NCBI GenBank assembly: GCA_963848415.1
Contig: CAWKDN010000001.1
Location: 310,001-374,000, forward strand
DNA: 64,000 nt
DNA from: CAVQBC01 sp963848415
GTDB taxonomy: Bacteria > Actinomycetota > Thermoleophilia > Solirubrobacterales > Solirubrobacteraceae
Reading direction: 5' to 3'
Shown: in pieces, positions 8,151-15,702 of the stretch
Layout: the number at the start of each line of letters is the position of its first letter
Numbering within the stretch: the stretch's first letter is position 1
Position numbers and translations under genes: made by a program
The notes under the pieces: model-generated
Database searches by the model: none
Told to the model about the DNA's origin: nothing
Seen by the model: the letters and a program-made list of their open reading frames with translations, nothing else

Positions 8151-8270
8151 CTAGCGCCGGCGGCGCAGGTGAACCGTCAGCCAGGCGCGCGCTACCAGGA
8201 GGGCGCTGCCGGCGCCGGCGAGCGCCGGCAGCGCCTCCTCGAGCGGCACGCCTGCCACGTGGGCGATCAC
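8151..8270 (-). CDS. Small single-pass membrane protein, translationally coupled
   Basis: A 39-codon frame whose GTG (8268-8270) overlaps the TGA of the upstream DUF899 gene. It encodes HVAGVPLEEALPALAGAG, then a hydrophobic helix and a basic tail HLRRRR, a plausible inner-membrane miniprotein with its tail in the cytoplasm. I recall similar short proteins from high-GC actinobacteria but cannot name a family. Coupling through the GTGA overlap is the best argument that it is real. Confidence 0.45.
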   Translation of the reverse strand: MIAHVAGVPLEEALPALAGAGSALLVARAWLTVHLRRRR

Positions 8271-8989
8271 GTGTCCTCGTACTCGTCGTGCCGGCGCCAC
8301 CACTGCGGATAGGTCGGGTCCTGCGGGTAGCCCTCCGGCGAGTCCTCGAAGTCCTCGCGGCGACCGAGCGCGGTGATGTCGAGGTGGCTGAAAGTGCTGC
8401 CCAGCGCCTCGTCGCCGCGCCCGTCGACGAAGTAGGTCCGGAAGATCCGGTCGTCGTCGGTGCGCAGGAAGGCGTTGGTGCCGTGCCACTGGTCGACGTC
8501 GAAGTCGGCGTCGAAGTCGTCGGTCAGCGTGTACCACGGGATCAGCTCCCAGCCCATCCGCGCCTTCCAGCGCTCGATGTCCGCCTGCGGCGCGCGCGAG
8601 ACGAACGCGAGCGTCGTGTCGCGGGCGTTGAGGTGGGCGGGGTGGGCGACCTGGTCGGCCATCATCGAACAGCCGGTGCAGCCGCGCTCGGGCCAGCCGG
8701 ACACGCCGGGCTCGAAGAAGAAGCGGTAGAGGATCAGCTGCCGCCGTCCCGCGAAGAGGTCGAGCAGGCGGACACGCCCAGCCGGGCCCTCGAAGGCGTA
8801 GTCCTTCTCGGCGGCCATCCAGGGCATCCGGCGGCGCTGGGCGGCCATCGCGTCGCGGGCGCGCGTCAGCTCCTTCTCCTTGACCAGCAGGCGCTCGCGG
8901 GCAGCGGACCACTCCTGCGCATCGACGATCTCCGGGAAGGCGGACGCGTCGGCCCCGGCGACCACCGGGGCCGTGTTCTGGATTTGCAT
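8267..8989 (-). CDS. DUF899 family thioredoxin-fold protein
   Basis: A 240-residue protein of the DUF899 family, annotated as thioredoxin-like. Visible landmarks are ARERLLVKEKELTRARD near the N-terminus, the MPW and KDYAFEG segment, the cysteine pair GCTGCSMMADQ, and the C-terminal FSHLDITALGR and QWWRRHDEY. DUF899 proteins often accompany ArsR regulators and AHSA1/SRPBCC genes, as here, where the SRPBCC and ArsR genes are just upstream on the same strand. The start is the ATG at 8987-8989 with GGAGAA upstream. Precise function is unknown. Confidence 0.85.
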   Translation of the reverse strand: MQIQNTAPVVAGADASAFPEIVDAQEWSAARERLLVKEKELTRARDAMAAQRRRMPWMAAEKDYAFEGPAGRVRLLDLFAGRRQLILYRFFFEPGVSGWPERGCTGCSMMADQVAHPAHLNARDTTLAFVSRAPQADIERWKARMGWELIPWYTLTDDFDADFDVDQWHGTNAFLRTDDDRIFRTYFVDGRGDEALGSTFSHLDITALGRREDFEDSPEGYPQDPTYPQWWRRHDEYEDT

Positions 8990-9018
8990 GATGAGTTCTC
9001 CTGTCGGTCGCGGGGCCG

Positions 9019-9444
9019 CTACGCGGCCAGTGCGCGGGCGAGGTTGTCGAGCTGCTCGTCCCAGCCGCTGTCGTGGCTCGCCAGCGCGGGCTCGGGCAGC
9101 CCGGAGTGCACGAGACGCAGGTGGGTGCCGCCGTCCGTGGGAGTCAGCGTGACCTCGACGGTGCTGCCGCCCGGCGCCACGCCCAACTCGGGGTTCTCGA
9201 ATCCCCACGTGAAGACGACGCGCCGGGGCGGGTCGAGCTCGACGAACTCGCCGCGCAGCCGGTAGTCGGCGCCCTGGAAGTGATGCGTCTGGTGGTAGAT
9301 GCCGCCCGGCCGCGGGTCGGTGGCCGCCTCGTCGGCGATCCAGCGGGTGAGCTTGTCGGCGTCGGTGAAGAACGCGAAGACCGTCTCCGGCTGCGCGTCG
9401 ATGTGGACTTCCTTGACGATCGGCTCAGTTGCGATGGTCGGCAT
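9019..9444 (-). CDS. SRPBCC (AHSA1-type) domain protein
   Basis: A 141-residue protein with the START/Bet v1-like AHSA1 pattern: VFAFFTDADKLTRWI, FVELDPPRRVVFTWGFE and the C-terminal GWDEQLDNLARAL. Such proteins bind hydrophobic small molecules in a deep cavity. The start overlaps the 3' end of the ArsR gene by 20 bp, so it is translated from the same message. It is probably the effector of the operon repressed by that ArsR protein. Ligand unknown. Confidence 0.85.
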   Translation of the reverse strand: MPTIATEPIVKEVHIDAQPETVFAFFTDADKLTRWIADEAATDPRPGGIYHQTHHFQGADYRLRGEFVELDPPRRVVFTWGFENPELGVAPGGSTVEVTLTPTDGGTHLRLVHSGLPEPALASHDSGWDEQLDNLARALAA

Positions 9445-9763
9445 GGTGCCGTCTCCTCTCTTCGTTCTCGACTTCGCGACGCAGGACCTCGAGCCGGTCG
9501 TCCCAGAACTCCGAGACGAACTGGCGCAGGTCGCCGAGGCCCTCCGGGCGGGCGCTGTACAGGCGCCGCGTGCCCTCGCGCCGGTCGGCGAGCAGCCCGG
9601 CCTCGCGCAGGACGCGCAGGTGCTGGGAGATCGCCGGCCGCGTGACGTCGGCGAAGTGCGCGGCGATCGCGCCGGCGGGCAGCTCCTCGCTGCGCACGAG
9701 CCGGAGGATCTCCCTCCGGCGCGGCTCGGCGATGGCTTCGAGGACTTCCTGCATCGGTTTCAT
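9425..9763 (-). CDS. ArsR family transcriptional regulator
   Basis: A 112-residue winged-helix repressor starting at ATG 9761-9763 (MKPMQEVLEAIAEPRRREIL). The recognition helix RPAISQHLRVLREAGLL and wing REGTRRLYS are canonical, but no metal-binding cysteines are visible, so it belongs to the non-metal group paired with SRPBCC proteins. Two palindromes (9765-9798) begin right at its start codon and are the likely autoregulatory sites. It heads the ArsR-SRPBCC-DUF899 operon. Confidence 0.88.
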   Translation of the reverse strand: MKPMQEVLEAIAEPRRREILRLVRSEELPAGAIAAHFADVTRPAISQHLRVLREAGLLADRREGTRRLYSARPEGLGDLRQFVSEFWDDRLEVLRREVENEERRRHHADHRN

Positions 9764-9764
9764 T

Positions 9765-9798
9765 ACGTTAGCAAGCCCTAACGTTAGTGTCAACTAAC
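9765..9798. promoter_or_regulatory. Twin inverted repeats, probable ArsR operator
   Basis: ACGTTAG (9765-9771) pairs with CTAACGT (9778-9784), and the overlapping GTTAG (9783-9787) pairs with CTAAC (9794-9798). Both have 6-bp spacers and lie directly upstream of the ArsR start, where binding would block transcription. Confidence 0.6.
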
Positions 9799-9819
9799 CT
9801 AACCCTGTGTCGGCGGCCC

Positions 9820-9924
9820 GGTCGCGGGGCGCATCCCGCGGTCACCTCGCGCGAGTTCCAGGACGAGCTGCTGGCCGCCTTCGCTCGGCTCACCGGGATC
9901 GAACTCCCACCTCACGAGGGCTGA
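9820..9924 (+). pseudogene. Orphan C-terminal coding remnant
   Basis: A plus-strand frame with good coding character (TSREFQDELLAAFARLTGIE, ending PPHEG and a stop at 9922-9924) has no start codon or upstream domain. It looks like the tail of a lost gene. The family is not recognised. Confidence 0.3.
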
Positions 9925-9936
9925 AGCTCCACGGAC

Positions 9937-9950
9937 GACTTATATAAGTC
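9937..9950. promoter_or_regulatory. 14-bp perfect palindrome, probable ArsR operator
   Basis: GACTTATATAAGTC is a perfect palindrome, strikingly AT-rich for this genome, 22 bp before the GTG of the next ArsR gene. It probably overlaps the promoter. Confidence 0.6.
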
Positions 9951-9971
9951 AATCTTGATACGCTGGCATCC

Positions 9972-10331
9972 GTGCACGCGTTCGCCGTTCTCGGAGATCC
10001 GGTCCGCCGGCGCATCCTCGAGCTGCTCGCGTCCGGCGAGCGGTCCTCGGGTGCGGTCACCGAGAGGATCCGGGCGGAGTTCGGCATCTCCCAGCCCGCG
10101 GTCTCCCAGCACCTGCGGGTGCTGCGCGACTCAGGCTTCGCGACCGTGCGTCCCGAGGGCGCCCGCCGCTTGTACGCCGTCAACCCCGACGAGCTGCGGA
10201 CCGTCGACGACTGGCTCGACCGCTTCCGCGCCCTTTGGACGCCGCGCCTGGACGCGCTCGAGACCGAGATCGCCCGCGGCCGCCGCGAACGCCGCCGGCA
10301 CACCGACCCCGACGAGAGGAACCGCTCATGA
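9972..10331 (+). CDS. ArsR family transcriptional regulator
   Basis: A 119-residue winged-helix repressor: FAVLGDPVRRRILELLASGE, recognition helix QPAVSQHLRVLRDSGFA and wing EGARRLYAV. No metal-site cysteines are seen. The start is a GTG at 9972-9974. The stop overlaps the ATG of the following SRPBCC gene (ATGA), so the two are coupled. It resembles but is distinct from the ArsR at 9425, and the two pairs face away from each other across a regulatory gap. Confidence 0.88.
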   Translation: MHAFAVLGDPVRRRILELLASGERSSGAVTERIRAEFGISQPAVSQHLRVLRDSGFATVRPEGARRLYAVNPDELRTVDDWLDRFRALWTPRLDALETEIARGRRERRRHTDPDERNRS

Positions 10332-10969
10332 TCGATGTCGCCCACGAGATCAACAGCGCGCAGCGCCAGGTCGGCGGCCGGACGCTGGAGGCCGGCGAGG
10401 CCCGCACGGTCACCGTCAAGCGCGTCTACGAGACGGAGCTCGAGGACCTCTGGGACGCCTGCACCAACCCCGAGCGCATCCCGCGCTGGTTCCTGCCGGT
10501 CTCCGGCGACCTGGAGCCCGGCGGCCGCTACCAGCTGCAGGGCAATGCGAGCGGCACGATCGAGCGCTGCGACCCGCCGCGCGGCTTCTTCGCCACCTGG
10601 GAGTTCCAGGGTGAGATCACGTGGATCGAACTGCGGCTGACACCCGAGCCCGCCGGCGGCACGCGCTTCGAGCTCGAGCACACCGCCCACGTCGACGACG
10701 AGCGGTGGGCGGAGTTCGGTCCGGGGGCGGTCGGGATCGGCTGGGATCTGAGCCTCATGGGGCTCGGCCTGCATCTCACCGCCGGCGGTGAGCCGGTGGA
10801 TCCCGACGCGGTCATGAAGTGGCAGGCCTCCGACGACGGGCGCCGGTTCATGACGCTCGCCGGCGAGCGCTGGGCCGAGGCGAGCATCGCCGCCGGCGCC
10901 GACGCCGCGGACGCCCACGCCTCGGCCGCGCGCACGATCAGCTTCTACACCGGCGCGCCGGCCGCCTGA
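10328..10969 (+). CDS. SRPBCC (AHSA1-type) domain protein
   Basis: A 213-residue protein, longer than a minimal AHSA1 unit. TVKRVYETELEDLWDACTNP, then PRWFLPVSGDLEPGGRYQLQ and DPPRGFFATWEF give the START-like fold; the extra 70 C-terminal residues are helical. The ATG overlaps the ArsR stop, so expression depends on that regulator. It likely binds or senses a hydrophobic molecule. Function otherwise unknown. Confidence 0.85.
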   Translation: MIDVAHEINSAQRQVGGRTLEAGEARTVTVKRVYETELEDLWDACTNPERIPRWFLPVSGDLEPGGRYQLQGNASGTIERCDPPRGFFATWEFQGEITWIELRLTPEPAGGTRFELEHTAHVDDERWAEFGPGAVGIGWDLSLMGLGLHLTAGGEPVDPDAVMKWQASDDGRRFMTLAGERWAEASIAAGADAADAHASAARTISFYTGAPAA

Positions 10970-11006
10970 CCGTCGGCCCGCGCGCACGGGCCGGCGTGTC
11001 GGTCCG

Positions 11007-11375
11007 CTAGGCGCTCGGGGCCTGCAGCTGCCAGGCGTTGCCGTCCGGGTCGCTGAAGTAGGCGTGACGCGAGCCCCACCCCATGTCCTGGATCTCGCTG
11101 ACCTCCACGCCCCGCTCGACCAGCTCGGCGCGCGCGGCGTCGATGTCCGAGACGACGAGCAGCATGCCCTGGGCCTGGCCCGGCTCGACGCTGGTGATGC
11201 CGAGGCCGATCGTGATCGAGCAGGCCGAGCCGGGCGGGGTGAGCTGGATGAAGCGCAGGTCCTCGCTGACCGTGTGGTCGTGGTCGAGGGTGAACCCGGC
11301 CTGGTCCGTGTACCAGGCCTTGGCGCGGTCGACGTCGGAAACCGGGATGGCGACGAGCTCGAGCTTCATGTCCAT
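11007..11375 (-). CDS. VOC family protein
   Basis: A 122-residue glyoxalase-fold protein: MKLELVAIPVSDVDRAKAWY at the N-terminus, an FTLDHDHTV strand, and the closing FSDPDGNAWQLQ typical of the VOC family, here with Q instead of E as the last residue of the metal site. It is divergent from a TetR gene over a long inverted repeat (11409-11459) and is probably its target. Substrate unknown. Confidence 0.85.
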   Translation of the reverse strand: MDMKLELVAIPVSDVDRAKAWYTDQAGFTLDHDHTVSEDLRFIQLTPPGSACSITIGLGITSVEPGQAQGMLLVVSDIDAARAELVERGVEVSEIQDMGWGSRHAYFSDPDGNAWQLQAPSA

Positions 11376-11408
11376 GTGCGGGCCTTTCAAGCGTTGCGAG
11401 CGTTTACC

Positions 11409-11459
11409 GGAACAAATCGCTCTGTTCCGGCAGATTACCAGAACGGAGCGCTTTGTTCC
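11409..11459. promoter_or_regulatory. 19-bp imperfect inverted repeat, probable TetR operator
   Basis: GGAACAAATCGCTCTGTTC (11409-11427) and GAACGGAGCGCTTTGTTCC (11441-11459) match as reverse complements at 17 of 19 positions. Each arm also contains its own GAAC/GTTC symmetry. The site lies between the divergent VOC and TetR genes. Confidence 0.65.
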
Positions 11460-11475
11460 ACTATGCTGTCGCCCT

Positions 11476-12117
11476 ATGGCCGGTGAAGCTCCCGCCCCGC
11501 TCAGCGGCCGCCGCGCCCAGGCGGCGCGCAACGACCGCGCGATCCTCGAGTCGGCCCGAGCGGTGTTCGTGGCCGATCCCGGCGCCCCGGTCGCCGCGGT
11601 CGCCGAGCAGGCCGGTGTCGGCATCAGCGCGCTGTATCGCCGCTACGCCAGCAAGGAAGAGCTGCTGCGCCAGCTCAATCGCGACAGCCTCGCCGACTAC
11701 ATCGCCGACGTCGAGGCCGCGCTCGCCGACGACGGCGATCCGTGGCGGGCCTTCGCCGACTTCATGCGCCGGCGCGTCGACGCCGACTCGCATTCGCTGA
11801 CGCTGCGCCTCGCCGGGACCTTCACGCCGACCGACGACCTCTACCGCGACGGCCGGCGCGCGCAGGAGCTCAACGTGCGCCTCTTCCGACGCACCCAGCA
11901 GGCCGGCGCGATCCGCCCGGACCTCGTCGTCGACGACCTCTCCTTCCTCTTCGAGCAGCTCGCCGCCGTCCGCCTCCGTGACCCCGACCGCACCCGCCAG
12001 CTGCGCCGGCGCTACCTGGCCCTCACGCTGCAGTCGATGAAGGGCCGCGGCGAGGACGCGCTACCCGGCCCGCCGCCCAGCTGGCCCGAGATCGCCGAGC
12101 GCTGGGAGACTTCGTGA
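11476..12117 (+). CDS. TetR family transcriptional regulator
   Basis: A 213-residue regulator. The N-terminal helix-turn-helix VAAVAEQAGVGISALYRRYA with SKEELL is canonical; the C-terminal ligand domain is the variable type. The start ATG at 11476 is 16 bp from the operator. The last codons overlap the GTG of the uronate dehydrogenase-like gene, so it probably controls both the divergent VOC gene and the downstream sugar-acid genes. Confidence 0.87.
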   Translation: MAGEAPAPLSGRRAQAARNDRAILESARAVFVADPGAPVAAVAEQAGVGISALYRRYASKEELLRQLNRDSLADYIADVEAALADDGDPWRAFADFMRRRVDADSHSLTLRLAGTFTPTDDLYRDGRRAQELNVRLFRRTQQAGAIRPDLVVDDLSFLFEQLAAVRLRDPDRTRQLRRRYLALTLQSMKGRGEDALPGPPPSWPEIAERWETS

Positions 12118-12935
12118 CCCAGCGCGTGCTCATCACCGGCGCCTCCGGCGCCATCGGCAGGCTGTTGCTCCCTCGCCTGGCCCGTCCACAGCGCGTGCTG
12201 CGGGTGCTCGACGTCGAGCCGGTGCCGGCCGCGGATCCCGCGGTCGAGGTGCACGTCGGATCGATCACCGACCCGCCCACCGCGCTTGCGGCGTGCCGCG
12301 AGGCCGACGCCGTCGTCCATCTGGCCGGTCTGAGCACCGAAGCTCCGTGGTCGCAGATCCTGGCCACGAACGTCGACGGGACGCGGACCGTGCTCGACGC
12401 CGCGGTGCAGTGCGGCGTGCCGCGCGTCGTGCTGGCCTCCAGCAACCACGCCGCCGGGTTCTGGTCGCGCGAGCCCGCGACGCAGCCGGGCGGCCTGCCG
12501 GCGTCCGTGCCGCCGCGTCCCGACACGTTCTACGGCTGGAGCAAGGCGGCGATCGAGGCGCTCGGCAGCCTCTACCACGACCGCTTCGGGCTCGACGTGA
12601 GCTGCCTGCGCATCGGCTCCTGCGACGAGCGGCCGGCCGATCCGCGCGCCCTGGCCACCTGGCTCTCGCCGGCCGACTGCGCCCGCCTGGTCGAAGCCTG
12701 CCTGGCCGTCGAGCCGGCGGGCTTCCGCATCCTCTGGGGAGTCTCGGACAACCGCCGGCGCTGGTGGTCGCTGGCCGAGGGGCAGGCGATCGGCTACCGG
12801 CCGCAGGACGACGCCGACGATTTCGCGTCGACGATGCTCGCCGCCCACGGCGAGCCCGACCTCGAGGACCCGGAGCACGCGCTCGTCGGCGGGCCGTTCT
12901 GCCGCCGGCCGTTGGGCGAGGCGGCGCAGGAGTAG
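12114..12935 (+). CDS. NAD-dependent uronate dehydrogenase-like SDR
   Basis: A 273-residue extended-SDR protein. The cofactor motif TGASGAIG lies at residues 8-15, ASSNHAAGFW matches the SSNH segment of uronate dehydrogenases, and the catalytic pair is in YGWSKAAIE (YxxxK). Uronate dehydrogenase oxidises galacturonate or glucuronate to the aldarolactone. The assignment is strengthened by the glucarate dehydratase gene 10 bp downstream. The GTG start overlaps the TetR stop. A different epimerase/dehydratase role cannot be excluded. Confidence 0.75.
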   Translation: MTQRVLITGASGAIGRLLLPRLARPQRVLRVLDVEPVPAADPAVEVHVGSITDPPTALAACREADAVVHLAGLSTEAPWSQILATNVDGTRTVLDAAVQCGVPRVVLASSNHAAGFWSREPATQPGGLPASVPPRPDTFYGWSKAAIEALGSLYHDRFGLDVSCLRIGSCDERPADPRALATWLSPADCARLVEACLAVEPAGFRILWGVSDNRRRWWSLAEGQAIGYRPQDDADDFASTMLAAHGEPDLEDPEHALVGGPFCRRPLGEAAQE

Positions 12936-12945
12936 GACCCGGCTC

Positions 12946-14199
12946 ATGCCGCTGCGTGACGTCGTCATCACGCCGGTCGCGGTCCGCGATCCTCCGCTGC
13001 TCAACGCGTTCGGCGTCCACCAGCCGTGGGCACTGCGCAGCATCGTCGAGCTCGGGTTCGACGAGGGCGTGGTCGGCCTCGGCGAAAGCTACGGCGACGA
13101 GCGCTTCCTCGCGCTGCTGCGCGACGTCGCGCCGGCGCTCGCCGGCCTCGACGTCTTCGACCTGGCCGGCCTCGAGCGCCGGGTGGCGCAGAGCGCAGCG
13201 CTCCCGGTCGACCCCACCCACGGCCTGACCGGCCAAGCGTCGGTCGCCAAGAGCCTGCGATCGGTCTTCAGCGTCTTCGAGGTCGCCTGCCTCGACGCGC
13301 AGGGCAAGCTGCTCGGGCGCCCGGTCGTCGATCTCCTCGGCGGCCGCGCGCGCGACCGCGTCCCGTTCAGCGCCTACCTCTTCTACAAGTGGGGACACCA
13401 TCCCGGCCATCCCCCGGACGCCTGGGGCGCGGTGCTCGATGCCGACGCGCTGGTGGATGAGGCGCGGGCCATGATCGACCGCTTCGGGTTCAGCTCGATC
13501 AAGCTCAAGGGCGGGGTCATGCCGCCGGCCGAGGAGATCGAGGCGATCCTCGCGCTGCACGCCGCCCTGCCGGGCCATCCGCTGCGACTCGACCCCAACA
13601 CGGCCTGGACCGTCGAGACCTCGATCGACGTCGCCGATCGGCTCGCCGGCGCCCTGGAGTACCTCGAGGATCCGACGCCCGGACAGGCCGGGATGGGCAC
13701 CGTGGCCGCCCGGGCAGCGATGCCGCTGGCCACCAACATGTGCGTCACGACGCGGGAGGACATCCCCTCGGCCGTCGAGCGCGCGGCGGTCGGGGTGATC
13801 CTCGCCGATCACCACTACTGGGGTGGCCTGCGCGCCTCGCTGCTGCTGGGCGGGATCTGCGAGACGTTCGGGCTCGACCTCTCGATGCACTCCAACTCCC
13901 ACCTCGGCATCAGCCTGGCGGCGATGGTCCACCTCGCAGCCGCGACGCCCACGCTCCGCTACGCCTGCGACACCCACCGCCCGTGGCAGGAGGAAGACGT
14001 CATCGTCCCGGGGCCGGTTGGGTTCGCCGGCGGCTCGGTGGCCGTGCCCGACGGGCCCGGCCTCGGGGTCGAGCTCGACCGCGACGCCCTGGCGCGCCTG
14101 CACGAGCAGTACCGGCGGTGCGGCGTGCGCGTGCGCGACGACCTCACCTACATCCGGACCGTGCAGCCGGACTTCGAGCCCCGCATCGCGCGGTGGTGA
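12946..14199 (+). CDS. gudD: Glucarate dehydratase (enolase superfamily)
   Basis: A 417-residue enolase-superfamily protein. The catalytic-base motif IKLKGGV, the metal ligands in RLDPNTAW and YLEDPTPG, the TNMCVTTREDI and ILADHHYWGG segments, and the general-base histidine in MHSNSHLGIS all match glucarate dehydratase rather than mandelate racemase. The enzyme dehydrates D-glucarate to 5-keto-4-deoxyglucarate. With the preceding uronate dehydrogenase it gives an oxidative uronate route; the lower-pathway genes and a transporter are not in this window. Confidence 0.85.
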   Translation: MPLRDVVITPVAVRDPPLLNAFGVHQPWALRSIVELGFDEGVVGLGESYGDERFLALLRDVAPALAGLDVFDLAGLERRVAQSAALPVDPTHGLTGQASVAKSLRSVFSVFEVACLDAQGKLLGRPVVDLLGGRARDRVPFSAYLFYKWGHHPGHPPDAWGAVLDADALVDEARAMIDRFGFSSIKLKGGVMPPAEEIEAILALHAALPGHPLRLDPNTAWTVETSIDVADRLAGALEYLEDPTPGQAGMGTVAARAAMPLATNMCVTTREDIPSAVERAAVGVILADHHYWGGLRASLLLGGICETFGLDLSMHSNSHLGISLAAMVHLAAATPTLRYACDTHRPWQEEDVIVPGPVGFAGGSVAVPDGPGLGVELDRDALARLHEQYRRCGVRVRDDLTYIRTVQPDFEPRIARW

Positions 14200-14211
14200 C
14201 CGAACGGCCGG

Positions 14212-14787
14212 TCAGCCGGCGAGGACCGGCTCGAGGACGCGCGCGAGCTCCCGCCAGCCGGCGGCGCAGGTGACCTCCGGCTCGTCGCACACGTGCGCGT
14301 TCCAGGGGTGGCGGAGCGCCGCGACGAGGATGCCTGCGTCGCGGGCGCGCAGAAGCGTGTCCGGGAGGTCGTCGACGAGCAGGTCGATGCCGATCTGCTC
14401 GACAGCGCGCGACCTTGTCCTCGCCGCAGAAGAGCTCGTGGTGGCGCAGGCCGATGTCGACAGCCAGCGCCGCGTGGCGGCCAGCGACCGCTCGGCGCGA
14501 TGGCTGGTGATCTCGACGAAGTGCCCCGCGTCGTACCAGCGGTTGACGGTCTCGACCGCATGCGGGTAGGGGCGCGCGCCGGCGATCGCCTCGTCGGTGT
14601 GGGTGTCCTCGATGCACACGCGCAGCTGTTCCTCGCTCAGCCGGCGGCCGGCCGACGGGAACTGCTGCTCGTAGGGCAGCTCGACGCCGTAGCGGCGCTC
14701 GGCCGCGGCAGCCACCAGCGGCCAGTGATGGTGCAGGGTCGAGTCGATGTCGATGGCGAGGCGCACGGCGCGGCGATCTCGGCGCAT
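14212..14787 (-). CDS. HAD-superfamily hydrolase-like protein, with a slipped segment
   Basis: About 190 residues. The N-terminal RLAIDIDSTLHHHW carries the DxD nucleophile pair of HAD phosphatases, and IGIDLLVDDLPDTLL is motif IV. Between about 14400 and 14475 the main frame is nonsense-like, while the alternative frame reads DIGLRHHELFCGEDKVARC, fitting the family. Two compensating indels therefore bracket this stretch. Similarity is to 5'-nucleotidase/NIF-type HAD proteins; substrate unknown. It is convergent with glucarate dehydratase. Confidence 0.65.
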   Translation of the reverse strand: MRRDRRAVRLAIDIDSTLHHHWPLVAAAAERRYGVELPYEQQFPSAGRRLSEEQLRVCIEDTHTDEAIAGARPYPHAVETVNRWYDAGHFVEITSHRAERSLAATRRWLSTSACATTSSSAARTRSRAVEQIGIDLLVDDLPDTLLRARDAGILVAALRHPWNAHVCDEPEVTCAAGWRELARVLEPVLAG

Positions 14788-14831
14788 TCCTACCACCGGA
14801 CCCCCGGATGATCGGTTGGTATCTTGCCGCC

Positions 14832-15697
14832 ATGCCCGACCGGCAGGCGTGGGACCTCGCGTTCGATCCCGCGACCGGGCGGCGCATCACCCAGGAGGAG
14901 GCCGAGCAGCGCCCACATGCTCCCGTCCGGCCGCTGGCCCTCGTTCTTCTCGCGCGTCGTGGCCCGGCTGCAGTGGGACGCGAGCTCGATCGACCTCGTT
15001 CCCGACGCCGGCGCGTGGCCCGAGCTGCCGGACGAGCGCCGCGAGCGCCTCACCACGCTGCTCGCCGGCTTCCGGGTGGCCGAGGACGCGGTGGCCGAGC
15101 ATCTCACGCCGTTCGGCGAAGCGGCCAACAATTCCCTGGTGGCCTGGGTCCTGTTCCTGCAGCGCCGCGACGAGCAGCGCCACGCGATGTTCTTCGACCG
15201 CATCGCCGCCGAGGTGCTCGAGCTGCCCGGGGACACCCAGGACGAGCGCCGCGACGCGGCCCGGGAGCACGCCCCGGCCGGGGTGCTCGAGCTCTTCGAG
15301 GAGCGCTGCCCGCGATGGCCGGCGAGCTCGCGGCGGGCCGCACCGGCGTCGAGCGACGGCATCGGCCTCTACCACATGATCCTCGAGGGGATCGTCCTCG
15401 CCGCCGGGCAGCACGCGCTGCTCGCCGACCTGGAGGACGACGCGCTGCCCGGGGTGCGCGAGGGCGTGCAGCGCGTCGAGCTCGACGAGCGCTGGCACAT
15501 CGGCTTCGGCCTGCGCTGCCTGATCGAAGCCCAGCCCTCCGCCGAGGTCGTCGACGACATCCTGGCCACGGCCGAGGAGGCCGCCGCGGCGTGGGGCGAC
15601 GCGTCCCGCGCGAGATCCGCGAGGCGGTCGCGCCCATGTGCCGCCGCCGGATGGCGGTCGCGCAAGCTGCTCGACTCGCACGCCGGCGGCAGCCTAG
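14832..15697 (+). CDS. R2-like ferritin-fold oxidase, frame broken by indels
   Basis: The product begins MPDRQAWDLAFDPATGRRI and continues in other frames with LPSGRWPSFFSRVV and ARLQWDASSIDLVPD. Two carboxylate-histidine pairs (RRDEQRHAMFFDR and ELDERWHIGFGL) plus HMILEGIVLAAGQH are the diiron/Mn-Fe ligand pattern of ribonucleotide-reductase R2-like ligand-binding oxidases. Slips are needed near 14915, 15308, 15350 and 15605. The exact end is uncertain and is placed at a TAG just before the convergent DUF1464 gene. Family members are 290-310 residues, matching this span. Substrate unknown. Confidence 0.6.
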
Positions 15698-15702
15698 GAG
15701 CG

